DNA of 29,770 nt, from positions 1-29,770 of the forward strand of contig DRQL01000044.1 in assembly GCA_011371465.1 (NCBI GenBank), in the 5' to 3' direction. Made by a program: the position numbers and the translations under genes. The notes under the pieces are model-generated. The model did no database searches, was not told the origin of the DNA, and saw only the letters and a program-made list of their open reading frames with translations. This document shows positions 14,967 to 23,862 of this stretch, one piece after another. This stretch comes from Gammaproteobacteria bacterium (GTDB taxonomy: Bacteria; Pseudomonadota; Gammaproteobacteria; DSM-19610). Within the stretch, counting starts at the first letter, position 1, and each line of letters starts with the position of its first letter.

Positions 14967-15989
14967 TCAGAGGTGGTTTTTTATCAGCAATTCAGCAATC
15001 TGAATGCTGTTCAGGGCTGCCCCTTTGCGCACATTATCGGCGACCACCCATAAATCTAAACCTCTGGGATGCGAGATATCTTCACGAATGCGACCTACGT
15101 ACACCGGATCGCTGCCGGCACCCTCGGTGACCGCCGTCGGGTAGCCGCCGTCACGGGGCTCATCCAGCACCTTGATGCCCGGTGCGGCAGCCAGCAGCTC
15201 GCGGCACCGGTCCGCGCTCATTTTGTCGCGGGTTTCGATATGCACGGCCTCGGAATGCCCGAAAAACACCGGTACGCGCACCGCGGTGGGGTTCACCTGG
15301 ATCTGTTCGTCCCCCATGATCTTGCGCGTTTCCCATACCATTTTCATTTCTTCCCTGGTATAGCCGTTGTCCTGGAACACGTCGATATGCGGCAACACGT
15401 TAAACGCGATCTGCCTGGGGTACACGCTGGCTTCTCTAGCTTTTGAATTCAACAGGTTGGCTGTCTGCCCCGCCAGTTCCTCGATGGCTTCCTTACCGGT
15501 GCCGGAGACCGCCTGGTAGGTGCAGACATTGATGCGCTCGATACCCACGGCGTCATAGATCGGCTTCAGCGCCACCAGCATCTGGATGGTGGAACAATTG
15601 GGGTTGGCGATGATGCCGTGATCCTTGTAGCGGGCAATCTGGTCGGGGTTGACCTCCGGTACCACCAGCGGAATTTCGTCGTCATAACGAAACTGCGAAG
15701 TATTGTCGATCACCACACAGCCGGCTGCCGCAGCCTTCGGCGCATATTCCTTTGATATGGAGGCGCCGGCGGAAAACAGCCCGATCTGCACACGGGAAAA
15801 ATCAAAATCGGCCAGGTTCTGTATGGTAAGACTGCGGCCACCGAACTGCACCCGCTTGCCGGCGGAACGTTCGCTGGCCAGCGCATGAACTTCACCCACC
15901 GGGAACTTGCGCTCGGCAAGGATCTCCAGCATGACTTCACCCACCGCGCCCGTCGCCCCAACGACCGCTACATCAAATGTACGACTCAT
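14967..15989 (-). CDS. asd: Aspartate-semialdehyde dehydrogenase
   Basis: A 340-aa NADPH enzyme that reduces aspartyl phosphate to aspartate semialdehyde, the branch point for lysine/diaminopimelate, threonine and methionine. NADP-binding VAVVGATGAVGEVML starts the protein. The catalytic cysteine is C132 in IANPNCSTIQMLVAL. TYQAVSGTGKEAIEEL and GHSEAVHIET are family motifs. AGGAG lies 8 nt ahead of the ATG. The leuB-asd-fimV order is common in Gammaproteobacteria. Its product feeds the methionine route served by metZ in the same block. Confidence 0.96.
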   Translation of the reverse strand: MSRTFDVAVVGATGAVGEVMLEILAERKFPVGEVHALASERSAGKRVQFGGRSLTIQNLADFDFSRVQIGLFSAGASISKEYAPKAAAAGCVVIDNTSQFRYDDEIPLVVPEVNPDQIARYKDHGIIANPNCSTIQMLVALKPIYDAVGIERINVCTYQAVSGTGKEAIEELAGQTANLLNSKAREASVYPRQIAFNVLPHIDVFQDNGYTREEMKMVWETRKIMGDEQIQVNPTAVRVPVFFGHSEAVHIETRDKMSADRCRELLAAAPGIKVLDEPRDGGYPTAVTEGAGSDPVYVGRIREDISHPRGLDLWVVADNVRKGAALNSIQIAELLIKNHL

Positions 15990-16066
15990 AACCTGCTCCT
16001 GACTGCTGAAAACGTAGCAACCCCGTCACCGCATGCGCGGTGGCGCGGCTTACCCTATCCTGACCA

Positions 16067-17137
16067 TCAAGCCAGCGCTGCGACAACGGCATCACCCATC
16101 TGTACAGTACCCACGGTTGCCTGACCCTCGGCGGCAATATCCGGCGTGCGCAGCCCCTGGTCCAGCACCCGGCCTACCGCGGATTCGATACGATCGGCCG
16201 GTTCGGACTGGCCGAAACTGTAACGCAGCATCATGGCCACGGACAGGATGGTGGCCAGCGGGTTGGCCACGCCCTGCCCGGCGATGTCCGGCGCCGAACC
16301 GTGAATGGGTTCGTACATGCCCTTGCCATCCGCATCCAGTGAGGCCGAAGGCAGCATACCGATCGAGCCCGTCAGCATGGCCGCTGCGTCCGAGAGAATA
16401 TCGCCGAACATATTACTGGTCACCACCACGTCAAACTGTTTGGGTGCGCGCACCAGCTGCATGGCGGCGTTGTCCACGTACATGTGGGTCAGTTCGACAT
16501 CCGCGTACTCCTTCGCAATACGCAGCATGACCTGGCGCCACAGTTCGGTCACTTCCAGCACGTTGGCCTTGTCCACCGAGCACAGGCGCCTGCCACGCTT
16601 CTGCGCGATTTCGAACGCGGAACGACCGATACGTTCGATCTCCGATTCCCGGTAGACCAGCGTGTTGAAGCCTTCCTGCTCACCATTGTCCAGGGTGCGC
16701 ACGCCGCGCGGCTTGCCGAAATAGATGCCGCCGGTCAGCTCGCGCACGATCATGATGTCCAGCCCGGACACCACTTCGGGTTTCAGCGTGGATGCCTCCG
16801 CCAGCTGCGGGTAGAGGATCGCCGGGCGCAGGTTGGAGAACAGTTCCAGTTCCGAACGCAGCCCCAGCAATCCCTGCTCCGGACGCAGCGGACGTTCCAG
16901 CGTTTCGTACTGTGGACCACCGACCGCACCCAGCAGGATGGCATCCGCTGCCCGCGCCTGGACCAGCGTCTCTTCCGGCAGCGGGTGGCCTTTGGCATCG
17001 TAGGCGGAACCGCCGACCAGGCCGTGCTCCAGCTCCACATCCAGCCCATCGGCCTGCAATCGTTCCAGTACCTTCACCGCTTCCGCAACAATCTCCGGGC
17101 CGATACCATCACCGGGGAGCACAAGAATTTTTTTCAT
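16067..17137 (-). CDS. leuB: 3-isopropylmalate dehydrogenase
   Basis: A 356-aa NAD-dependent enzyme that oxidatively decarboxylates 3-isopropylmalate in leucine synthesis. The start MKKILVLPGDGIGPEIV is canonical. LLGAVGGPQYE, ELTGGIYFGKPRG, the substrate-binding YVDNAAMQL and SNMFGDILSDAAAM, and EPIHGSAPDIAGQGVANP are all present. It follows leuD by 43 bp and completes a leuC-leuD-leuB operon. Confidence 0.97.
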   Translation of the reverse strand: MKKILVLPGDGIGPEIVAEAVKVLERLQADGLDVELEHGLVGGSAYDAKGHPLPEETLVQARAADAILLGAVGGPQYETLERPLRPEQGLLGLRSELELFSNLRPAILYPQLAEASTLKPEVVSGLDIMIVRELTGGIYFGKPRGVRTLDNGEQEGFNTLVYRESEIERIGRSAFEIAQKRGRRLCSVDKANVLEVTELWRQVMLRIAKEYADVELTHMYVDNAAMQLVRAPKQFDVVVTSNMFGDILSDAAAMLTGSIGMLPSASLDADGKGMYEPIHGSAPDIAGQGVANPLATILSVAMMLRYSFGQSEPADRIESAVGRVLDQGLRTPDIAAEGQATVGTVQMGDAVVAALA

Positions 17138-17180
17138 AACCGTCTATCCTGGTATTCGCTTTCGAAATTCCTCATAACGT

Positions 17181-17825
17181 TCAGCCCGCCTCGAACAACC
17201 ACGGGGCTTCCTTCCTGCGTCGTTGCTCGTAGGCACGAATTTCATCGACGTGCTGCAAGGTCAGGCCAATATCGTCCAGACCGTTGAGCAGGCAATACTT
17301 GCGGAATTCGTCCACTTCGAACCCGATCACCTCGCCTGCGGGTGTCGTGAGGGTCTGCGCCTCGAGATCGACTTTCAGGCGGTACCCTTCGCGGGCTTCG
17401 ACTTCGGCAAACAGCCGATCCATGATTTCCGCATCCAGCACAATCGGCAGTACGCCGTTCTTGAAGCAGTTGTTGAAAAAAATGTCGGCAAAACTCGCTG
17501 CAATGACAACCCGGAAACCCGCGTCTTCCAGTGCCCACACGGCGTGTTCACGCGATGAACCGCAGCCGAAATTTTCCCGGCCCAGCAGAATCTGCGCACC
17601 GGCATAGCGCGGCTGGTTGAGCACGAAATCCGGGTTCAAACGACGTTGACTGTGATCCTGCCCCGGCTCCCCGGGATCCAGGTAACGCCAGTCGTCGAAC
17701 AGGTTGGGGCCGAAACCGGTGCGTTTGACCGACTTGAGGTACTGCTTGGGGATAATGGCGTCGGTGTCCACGTTGGGTCGATCCAGTGGCGCCACCAGGC
17801 CGTTCAGTACTGAGAATTTTTCCAT
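17181..17825 (-). CDS. leuD: 3-isopropylmalate dehydratase small subunit
   Basis: A 214-aa small subunit of isopropylmalate isomerase, which works with LeuC. MEKFSVLNGLVAPLDRPNVDTDAIIPKQYL and the swivelling-domain motif NFGCGSSREHAVWAL are diagnostic. An upstream in-frame TTG at 17855 would add ten residues. The ATG at 17825 has AGGAA 8 nt ahead and gives the family N-terminus. It begins 26 bp after the leuC stop. Confidence 0.96.
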   Translation of the reverse strand: MEKFSVLNGLVAPLDRPNVDTDAIIPKQYLKSVKRTGFGPNLFDDWRYLDPGEPGQDHSQRRLNPDFVLNQPRYAGAQILLGRENFGCGSSREHAVWALEDAGFRVVIAASFADIFFNNCFKNGVLPIVLDAEIMDRLFAEVEAREGYRLKVDLEAQTLTTPAGEVIGFEVDEFRKYCLLNGLDDIGLTLQHVDEIRAYEQRRRKEAPWLFEAG

Positions 17826-17851
17826 CGCTACGTTCCTGCCTGCCCAGGGCT

Positions 17852-19276
17852 TCAACCCGGTTCGTCCAGCTCACGGATATCGATAAAGTGTCCGGCCACG
17901 GCCGCGGCCGCCGCCATAGCCGGCCCCACCAGGTGGGTGCGTCCACCGGCGCCCTGCCGGCCCTCGAAATTCCGGTTCGAGGTCGAGGCACAGCGCTCGC
18001 CCGGCTCCAGCCGGTCGGCGTTCATGGCCAGGCACATGGAACAGCCCGGTTCACGCCATTCAAAGCCGGCCTCGATAAAAATTCGGTCCAGTCCCTCTGC
18101 TTCGGCCTGTCGCTTCACCAGGCCGGAACCCGGCACCACCATAGCCTGTTTGATATTGGCCGCGACCTTGCGCCCGTCAGCGACACTGGCGGCAGCGCGC
18201 AGGTCTTCGATCCGCGAGTTGGTGCAGGAGCCGATGAATACCCGGTCCAGGTGAATATCCGTGATCGGTGTTCCGGGCATGAGCCGCATATAGTCGAGCG
18301 CCTTGCGCATACCGGACTGTTTTACACTGTCGGTCTCGGTCTCGGGATCCGGCACGACACCGGTGATCGCCACCACCATTTCCGGGGACGTCCCCCAGGT
18401 GACCTGCGGCTGGATCCGCTCTGCATCCAGGGTTACGACACGGTCGAATTCGGCGCCTTCGTCACTGACCAGCGTACGCCAGTAGTTCACCGCGGCATCC
18501 CACTGCGCACCGGTGGGCGCAAACGGCCGGCCTTCTATATAGTCTATGGTCTTCTGGTCCACCGCGATCATCCCGGCACGCGCACCGGCCTCGATGGCCA
18601 TGTTACATACCGTCATGCGACCTTCCAGCGACAGGGCCTCGATGGCACTGCCGGCAAACTCGATGGCATAGCCGGTGCCGCCCGCGGTGCCGATGGCACC
18701 GATGATGGCCAGCACCAGGTCCTTGGCGGTGACACCAGTGCCGATCTCACCCTCGACGCGCACCTGCATGTTTTTCGACTTTTTCTGGATCAGGCACTGG
18801 GTGGCCAGCACGTGTTCGACCTCGGAGGTCCCGATACCGAAAGCCAGGGCGCCGAAGGCGCCGTGGGTCGAGGTATGGGAGTCGCCACAGACCACCGTCA
18901 TACCCGGCAGGGTCGCACCCTGCTCCGGACCAATGACGTGCACAATGCCCTGGCGGGCATCGTCCATGTGAAATTCGGTAATGGCGAAATCCGTACAGTT
19001 GCGGTCCAGGGTCTCGACCTGGATACGCGCGACCGGGTCAGCGATCCCGGCGACACCGTCGCTGCGCTGCGTGGTGGGTACATTGTGATCCGGCACCGCC
19101 AGCACGGAATCCCGGCGCCAGAGCGTACGCCCGGCCAGCCGCAGCCCCTCGAAGGCCTGCGGTGATGTCACTTCGTGGACCAGGTGGCGATCGATATAGA
19201 TCAGCGCGGTGCCGTCGGCATCCTCGCGCACCCGGTGCGCTTCCCATAACTTGTCATACAGTGTTTTCGCGCCCAT
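17852..19276 (-). CDS. leuC: 3-isopropylmalate dehydratase large subunit
   Basis: A 474-aa aconitase-family subunit that isomerises 2- to 3-isopropylmalate with a [4Fe-4S] cluster. Cluster cysteines are seen in FIGSCTNSRIEDL and in PGCSMCLAMN. VCGDSHTSTHGAFGALAFGIGTSEVEHVLATQ and EGRMTVCNMAIEAGAR are typical. Upstream codons are in frame as far as 19312, but the ATG at 19276 gives the usual MGAKTLYDKLWEAH start with GGAGAG ahead. It is divergent from a LysR gene, which is its likely regulator. Confidence 0.96.
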   Translation of the reverse strand: MGAKTLYDKLWEAHRVREDADGTALIYIDRHLVHEVTSPQAFEGLRLAGRTLWRRDSVLAVPDHNVPTTQRSDGVAGIADPVARIQVETLDRNCTDFAITEFHMDDARQGIVHVIGPEQGATLPGMTVVCGDSHTSTHGAFGALAFGIGTSEVEHVLATQCLIQKKSKNMQVRVEGEIGTGVTAKDLVLAIIGAIGTAGGTGYAIEFAGSAIEALSLEGRMTVCNMAIEAGARAGMIAVDQKTIDYIEGRPFAPTGAQWDAAVNYWRTLVSDEGAEFDRVVTLDAERIQPQVTWGTSPEMVVAITGVVPDPETETDSVKQSGMRKALDYMRLMPGTPITDIHLDRVFIGSCTNSRIEDLRAAASVADGRKVAANIKQAMVVPGSGLVKRQAEAEGLDRIFIEAGFEWREPGCSMCLAMNADRLEPGERCASTSNRNFEGRQGAGGRTHLVGPAMAAAAAVAGHFIDIRELDEPG

Positions 19277-19317
19277 CACTCTCTCCAGCTTCCGGGGCAG
19301 CCTACGACGCAAACTCT

Positions 19318-19355
19318 AATAACACAAATTCATATTTTTCATGTTTTGTATTATT
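19318..19355. promoter_or_regulatory. Inverted repeat between leuC and lysR (candidate operator)
   Basis: AATAACACAAAT (19318-19329) and TTTTGTATTATT (19344-19355) pair at 10 of 12 positions around a 14-nt spacer in an AT-rich patch. The centre is about 60 bp from the leuC start and 30 bp from the lysR start. LysR-type regulators usually bind such sites between divergent genes, so this is the best candidate for autoregulation and control of leuCDB. Confidence 0.5.
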
Positions 19356-19366
19356 ATTTGGAATAT

Positions 19367-20227
19367 ATGGACATCGCCAGCCTGAAAGCTTTCACGGCGG
19401 TTGCCGCAGCGGGTTCCTTTTCCGGCGCCGCCGAACACCTGTACCTGACCCAGCCGGCGGTCAGCAAACGCATTGCCGCGCTGGAGAACGAACTGGAAAC
19501 CCGGCTGTTCGACCGCATCGGCCGCACCGTCACCCTCACGGAGGCCGGGCGCGCCCTGCTGCCGCGCGCCCGGCATATCCTGGTCGAACTGGAAGACAGC
19601 GTGCGCGCCCTTTCCAACCTGAGCGGCGAGGTACACGGCACGCTGCGTTTCGCGACCAGTCACCACATCGGCCTGCACCGACTGCCGCCCGCATTACAGG
19701 CCTTCACCCGGGCGTTCCCCGGGGTACGCCTGGATATCCGCTTCATGGACTCGGAAGAAGCCTGCGCCGCCGTCGAACACGGCGAACTGGAACTGGGCAT
19801 CGTCACTCTGCCCCCGGTACCATCCCCTCACCTGACGACACAGACCGTGTGGGAAGATCCACTGAGTATCGTGGTCTCCAGTCACCATCCGCTGGCTGGA
19901 CATTCGCGGGTCGAACTGAGCGAACTGGCCCGGCACCCGGCCATCCTGCCGGCTGCCAACACCTATACCCGGCAGATTGCCGAACAGGCGTTCGCAACCC
20001 TGGGACTGGAACTGGACATCGCGCTGTCCACCAATTACCTCGAAACCATCCGCATGCTGACCTCCGTCGGCATCGGCTGGAGCCTGCTGCCCGACACCAT
20101 GCTGGACCGGCGTACCCGCAGGCTGCCCGTCCGGGAGCTTTCCCTGCAACGTTCGCTGGGCATTGTCCAGCACCGCGAACGGACCCTGTCGAATGCAGCG
20201 CGGGAACTGATCCGGCGCTTATCCTGA
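19367..20227 (+). CDS. LysR family transcriptional regulator
   Basis: A 286-aa LysR-type regulator. The N-terminal winged helix-turn-helix is clear: MDIASLKAFTAVAAAGSFSGA, then HLYLTQPAVSKRIAALENEL and LFDRIGRTVTLTEAGRALLP. The effector domain follows (about 90-286, GTLRFATSHHIGLHRLPPAL onwards). A TTG 21 bp upstream is in frame, but the ATG gives the standard N-terminus. The gene is divergent from leuC across 90 bp, so control of leucine synthesis is likely by context; the effector is unknown. Confidence 0.93.
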   Translation: MDIASLKAFTAVAAAGSFSGAAEHLYLTQPAVSKRIAALENELETRLFDRIGRTVTLTEAGRALLPRARHILVELEDSVRALSNLSGEVHGTLRFATSHHIGLHRLPPALQAFTRAFPGVRLDIRFMDSEEACAAVEHGELELGIVTLPPVPSPHLTTQTVWEDPLSIVVSSHHPLAGHSRVELSELARHPAILPAANTYTRQIAEQAFATLGLELDIALSTNYLETIRMLTSVGIGWSLLPDTMLDRRTRRLPVRELSLQRSLGIVQHRERTLSNAARELIRRLS

Positions 20228-20354
20228 TCGAAGCTGTGGTTAACCCCCGGCAGCCGTAAACCCCGGCATACGCAAGCGGCTGTGCTGGGCCTGCGGGGAA
20301 GGTTCATGCTAGAATATTACCTCTTATAACCAGCCAGACAGTACGGTGATTGTC

Positions 20355-20732
20355 ATGTCCGAGACGCAATTCAACGCCCGCCTGAACGATGAAATCAAGG
20401 TATCGCCGGAAGCGGTTGAACAGCTGATTGCCATTACCAGCAACGAAGACGACGTCAATGGCGTGCGTATTTTCGTGTCGGGCGGCGGCTGCGGCGGCAT
20501 GAGCTACGGCATGACGCTGGTCGAACAGCCGGGCAAATACGACTGCGTGCTGGAAAAGGACGGCCTGAATATCTACGTCGACGCGGTCGCACTCGCGTTC
20601 CTGGAAGGTGTCGAAATCGACTACCGGACACAGGGCGTCAACAAGAGTTTTGTCTTCAAGAACGTGTTCGCCAACACCGGCGGCAGCGGCACCTGTGGCG
20701 CCTGCGGCGCTGCCGGCGGCGGTTGCGCCTGA
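20355..20732 (+). CDS. IscA/ErpA-type iron-sulfur protein, atypical C-terminus
   Basis: A 125-aa A-type (HesB/IscA) Fe-S carrier or assembly protein. The body is typical: IKVSPEAVEQLIAI, GVRIFVSGGGCGGMSYGMTL with C46, and LNIYVDAVALAFLEGVEIDY. Classical members end with a C-x-C pair (CGC). This one has C114-GA-C117 followed by a glycine-rich end with C124, and an additional C64. So it is a divergent subgroup, and I leave the gene symbol blank. A GTG three codons upstream (20346) is also possible, and no strong ribosome site separates them. A TAGAAT hexamer at 20310-20315 may be its -10. Its stop overlaps the start of the next gene, an ATP-grasp enzyme. Confidence 0.88.
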   Translation: MSETQFNARLNDEIKVSPEAVEQLIAITSNEDDVNGVRIFVSGGGCGGMSYGMTLVEQPGKYDCVLEKDGLNIYVDAVALAFLEGVEIDYRTQGVNKSFVFKNVFANTGGSGTCGACGAAGGGCA

Positions 20733-21979
20733 CGCCTTCCGCACCCCGCCTGCTGCTCATTGCACAGGCCAGCAGTTACCGCATCGCACCCTTTCTCCAG
20801 GCGGCACAGCGCATGGGACTGGAGGCGGTCATCGCATCCAGGGGCGCATTCTCCCTGGTGTCCGAAGTCCACGACGGGCTGCACGTCGACCTGGACAATA
20901 CCGAATCCGCGCTGGCCGCTATTCTCGAAGCCGCTGCTCACACACCCTTTGCCGGCATCCTCGGCAGCGACGACAGTACGGTTGAACTGGCGGCGCACGC
21001 GGCGCAGGCGCTCGGTCTGCCGCATAACCCGCCACAGGCCGCCCGCCTGTCCCGGCGCAAGGATCTGGCGCGGGCCCACCTGGCGCTGGCCGGCTGCCCG
21101 GTTCCCCTGCACTGCCTGATCGATCTGCGCCGGCCGCTGCAGCCGCAAATGGCCGGCCTGCCCTGGCCCTGTGTCATCAAGCCACTCAACCTCTCCGCCA
21201 GTCGCGGGGTCATCCGCGCGGACGACGCAGACGGCTTTGTTGCTGCCTGCCGGCGTATACAACCCATCATTGCGGAAGCAAAGGATGATTTCGAGGCATC
21301 CCATGTGCTGGTCGAAGACTACATTGACGGGATCGAAGTCGCCTACGAAGGTTACCTGCACAACGGTGAACTCACCACGCTGGCGCTGTTCGACAAACCC
21401 GACCCCTTGCAGGGTCCCTACTTTGAAGAAACCATCTATGTCACTCCCTCGCGGCTGGATGAGCAAACCCGGGCCCGCATACAGCAACGCGTCGCCCAGG
21501 CCTGCGCGGCCTACGGTCTGCGTACCGGGCCGGTACACGCGGAACTGCGAATAGACGCACGGGATGCATGGATACTGGAAGTCGCCGCCCGCACCATCGG
21601 TGGTGACTGTGCACGCATCCTGGATGATGGCAGCGACTTCATGCTGGAAGAACTGGTGATCGCACTGGCTACCGGCAGGCCGGTGCAGACCAGCCCGTCG
21701 TACCAGGCACGCGGCGTGATGATGATCCCCATACGCAAGGGCGGTATCCTGCGACGCGTGGAAGGTATCCAGGCAGCACGCCGGGTGCCGGGCATCGAAA
21801 AAGTGGACATCCTGCTGCGTGAAGGCCAGGAACTGGTGCCCCTGCCCGAAGGCAACCAGTATCCCGGCTATATTTTTGCACGCGGTGACTCGGCGGACGA
21901 GGTCGTCCATGCGCTGAAGGAAGCCTGTGCCCGGCTTGATTTTGTGGTGGCCCCGCTGTTCAGGATCAGGTCGGGGTAA
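20723..21979 (+). CDS. ATP-grasp domain protein
   Basis: A 418-aa enzyme of the ATP-grasp superfamily, which joins a carboxylate (through an acyl phosphate) to an amine or other nucleophile. An N-terminal Rossmann-like pre-ATP domain (RLLLIAQASSYRIAPFLQAA) precedes the grasp domain: CVIKPLNLSASRGV (about 151-164), LVEDYIDGIEVAYEG (about 198-212) and the metal-binding ILEVAARTIGGDCARIL (about 281-297). A C-terminal domain follows. It resembles the carbamoyl-phosphate/PurT/amino-acid-ligase type, but the substrate cannot be told. The only start giving a complete N-terminus is TTG at 20723, overlapping the upstream Fe-S gene by 10 bp. Translation is probably coupled to that gene. Confidence 0.85.
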   Translation: MRLTPSAPRLLLIAQASSYRIAPFLQAAQRMGLEAVIASRGAFSLVSEVHDGLHVDLDNTESALAAILEAAAHTPFAGILGSDDSTVELAAHAAQALGLPHNPPQAARLSRRKDLARAHLALAGCPVPLHCLIDLRRPLQPQMAGLPWPCVIKPLNLSASRGVIRADDADGFVAACRRIQPIIAEAKDDFEASHVLVEDYIDGIEVAYEGYLHNGELTTLALFDKPDPLQGPYFEETIYVTPSRLDEQTRARIQQRVAQACAAYGLRTGPVHAELRIDARDAWILEVAARTIGGDCARILDDGSDFMLEELVIALATGRPVQTSPSYQARGVMMIPIRKGGILRRVEGIQAARRVPGIEKVDILLREGQELVPLPEGNQYPGYIFARGDSADEVVHALKEACARLDFVVAPLFRIRSG

Positions 21980-22042
21980 ACATTCCCACACCGCTGCCGC
22001 GCTGCTATGATCGGCCACTCGATCCGCACATGGAGGTGCCAG

Positions 22043-23425
22043 ATGACCATCAGTACAGCGTTACCCGCCCTTGCCCTTGCCGTACTCGTATCCGCCTGTT
22101 CTTCGTTTTCCCACACCAATATCCAGCAGGCTGACGGTGCCCCGGGGGAAAGCCGCGCCACCTTTGACATCTCTGCAGACCGGCCTGGCAGTGATCCGGA
22201 TACCCTGATGATCCTTGCACTCTCGGGTGGCGGCAGCCGCGCTGCCTACCTGTCCGCCAGTGTCATGCTGCGGCTGGAAGAAGTCTTTGCGCAGGACGGC
22301 ATCAACCTCCTGCACGAGGTCGACGCCATTTCCTCGGTCTCCGGCGGTTCGCTGCCTGCCGCCTACTACGTGATTTCCGCGGATGGCGAACCGGGTGCAT
22401 ACGGAAGGGTCTGGGACCGCGATACCGTCCAGGAACTGATGCGCAAAGACTATATCCGCCGCTGGTTCGGCAACTGGTTCTGGCCCACCAATATCGGCAA
22501 GTTCTGGTTTACCGCCTACGATCGCAGCGACATCATGGCACAGACCTTTGCCGACAACCTGTTTGACAACCTCAACAGCCTGCCACCGGGACGCGACCTG
22601 AAAATAGGGCAACTGCTGGAATCGAGACCCTACCTGGTCCTCAACTCGACCAATGGCACAGCCACGCCACCGCCGGAACAGGCGGGTGAGCCGGAACCGG
22701 CGGATCCTGCCAGGAATTTCGGCGCACGCTTCACCTTCACCGACCGGGATTTCGGCGCCATAGACTCCGACATCAACGACTACTCGCTGGCGCGGGCCGT
22801 GATGGCCACTGCAACCTTTCCCGCCGTTTTTAACTACATGACCCTGCAGGACTACCGGCACAGCGGCACAGCGGCGTGTGACAACAGGGACTGTTTCGTG
22901 CATGTATTCGATGGCGGGAATGCCGACAACCTGGGGCTGGAAAGTGTCGCCGGGATGCTGGACGAACTGCCCTGCCAGGCCGGCAACTACGACAGGCTGG
23001 TCGTCATCCTGGTGGATGCTTATACCAACAACAGCGGTATAGACAGCGCGAAGGCCGACCCGCGCGCGGGACTGGATTTTTTTGTCGATACCAATTTCCT
23101 CGATGCAACCGACAGCCTGCTGTCCGCCAACCGGGGTGAAAAACTGGAACATTTCAGGGAAGACTTCAGCGGGCGGTGCAGCGATCCGTCCAGGGCGGTT
23201 TTCTATCACATCCAGTTCGCGGATATCCGGGAAGAGCCGCTGAACCACCGACTGAACCGGATCAAAACCGATTTCAAAATCAGTAACGAGGATGCCGGCT
23301 ACATTGACGAAGCGGTTGCAAAACTGCTGACCCCGCAGAATACCTGCCTCTCGGAAATCAGGGACCTGCTGGTCGACGGACAACACCAGGGCGAGCCGCT
23401 GTGCACCTACACGGTACCCGACTGA
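22043..23425 (+). CDS. Patatin-like phospholipase, lipoprotein
   Basis: A 460-aa exported lipid acyl hydrolase. The N-terminus is a lipoprotein signal with lipobox V-S-A-C19. Serine at +2 predicts the outer membrane. Patatin signatures: oxyanion-hole LSGGGSRAAY (about 60-69), nucleophile S100 in SSVSGGS, and the catalytic aspartate D290 in VFDGGNADN. The Ser-Asp dyad is therefore complete. WFGNWFWPTNIGKFWF around 140-155 is an aromatic patch that could contact membranes. The ATG at 22043 has GGAGG 7 nt ahead, which rules out the in-frame upstream codons from 22007. A phospholipase-A2-like gene starts 2 bp after the stop. Confidence 0.9.
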   Translation: MTISTALPALALAVLVSACSSFSHTNIQQADGAPGESRATFDISADRPGSDPDTLMILALSGGGSRAAYLSASVMLRLEEVFAQDGINLLHEVDAISSVSGGSLPAAYYVISADGEPGAYGRVWDRDTVQELMRKDYIRRWFGNWFWPTNIGKFWFTAYDRSDIMAQTFADNLFDNLNSLPPGRDLKIGQLLESRPYLVLNSTNGTATPPPEQAGEPEPADPARNFGARFTFTDRDFGAIDSDINDYSLARAVMATATFPAVFNYMTLQDYRHSGTAACDNRDCFVHVFDGGNADNLGLESVAGMLDELPCQAGNYDRLVVILVDAYTNNSGIDSAKADPRAGLDFFVDTNFLDATDSLLSANRGEKLEHFREDFSGRCSDPSRAVFYHIQFADIREEPLNHRLNRIKTDFKISNEDAGYIDEAVAKLLTPQNTCLSEIRDLLVDGQHQGEPLCTYTVPD

Positions 23426-23427
23426 AG

Positions 23428-23847
23428 ATGGCAGGCAGCCGGGTCGGCGCCGTCCTTGTCCTGCTGCTGGGCAACGCTTGCGCGGCCTCACGCCCCTGCG
23501 ATACGTCTTTAGTCGACACCACCGTCACCCCTCAACCGCCTCATCCCTGCCGGGTGGACGGCTGCTCGATGGCGCCGGATGCTGATTTCGGTGATTGCTG
23601 TGACCGGCACGACGCGCGCTACTGGTCAGGCGGCAGCGCCGCGCAACGGCTACGCGCCGACCAGGCCTTGCGGGCGTGCATTACCAACGCGGGACATCCT
23701 TTTACCGCCGGACTGTATTACTACGCGGTGCGGGCAGGAGGCACGCCGCACCTGCCGACCCGCTGGCGCTGGGGGTTTGGCTGGGATTACCCGCGGGGAT
23801 ATACAGAACAGTCCGAAGAGCTGCCGGACAGCGGGACGGAACCCTGA
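23428..23847 (+). CDS. Secreted phospholipase A2-like protein
   Basis: A 139-aa exported protein. A hydrophobic leader (SRVGAVLVLLLGNACAA) is followed by a cysteine-rich domain. The motif DFGDCCDRHDARYW (C57, C58, H61, D62) matches the CCxxHD active-site helix of secretory phospholipase A2, with the catalytic His-Asp present. The cysteine usual after HD (HDxCY) is replaced: the sequence reads HDARY. C46 in DGCSMAPDADFG could belong to a calcium loop, but the canonical YGCYCG pattern is not visible. The leader could end at C18 as a lipoprotein or be cleaved by signal peptidase I. The ATG lies 2 bp after the patatin stop with only a GAAG ribosome site, so translational coupling is likely. Confidence 0.75.
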   Translation: MAGSRVGAVLVLLLGNACAASRPCDTSLVDTTVTPQPPHPCRVDGCSMAPDADFGDCCDRHDARYWSGGSAAQRLRADQALRACITNAGHPFTAGLYYYAVRAGGTPHLPTRWRWGFGWDYPRGYTEQSEELPDSGTEP

Positions 23848-23862
23848 TCGGGGGACAGTATA

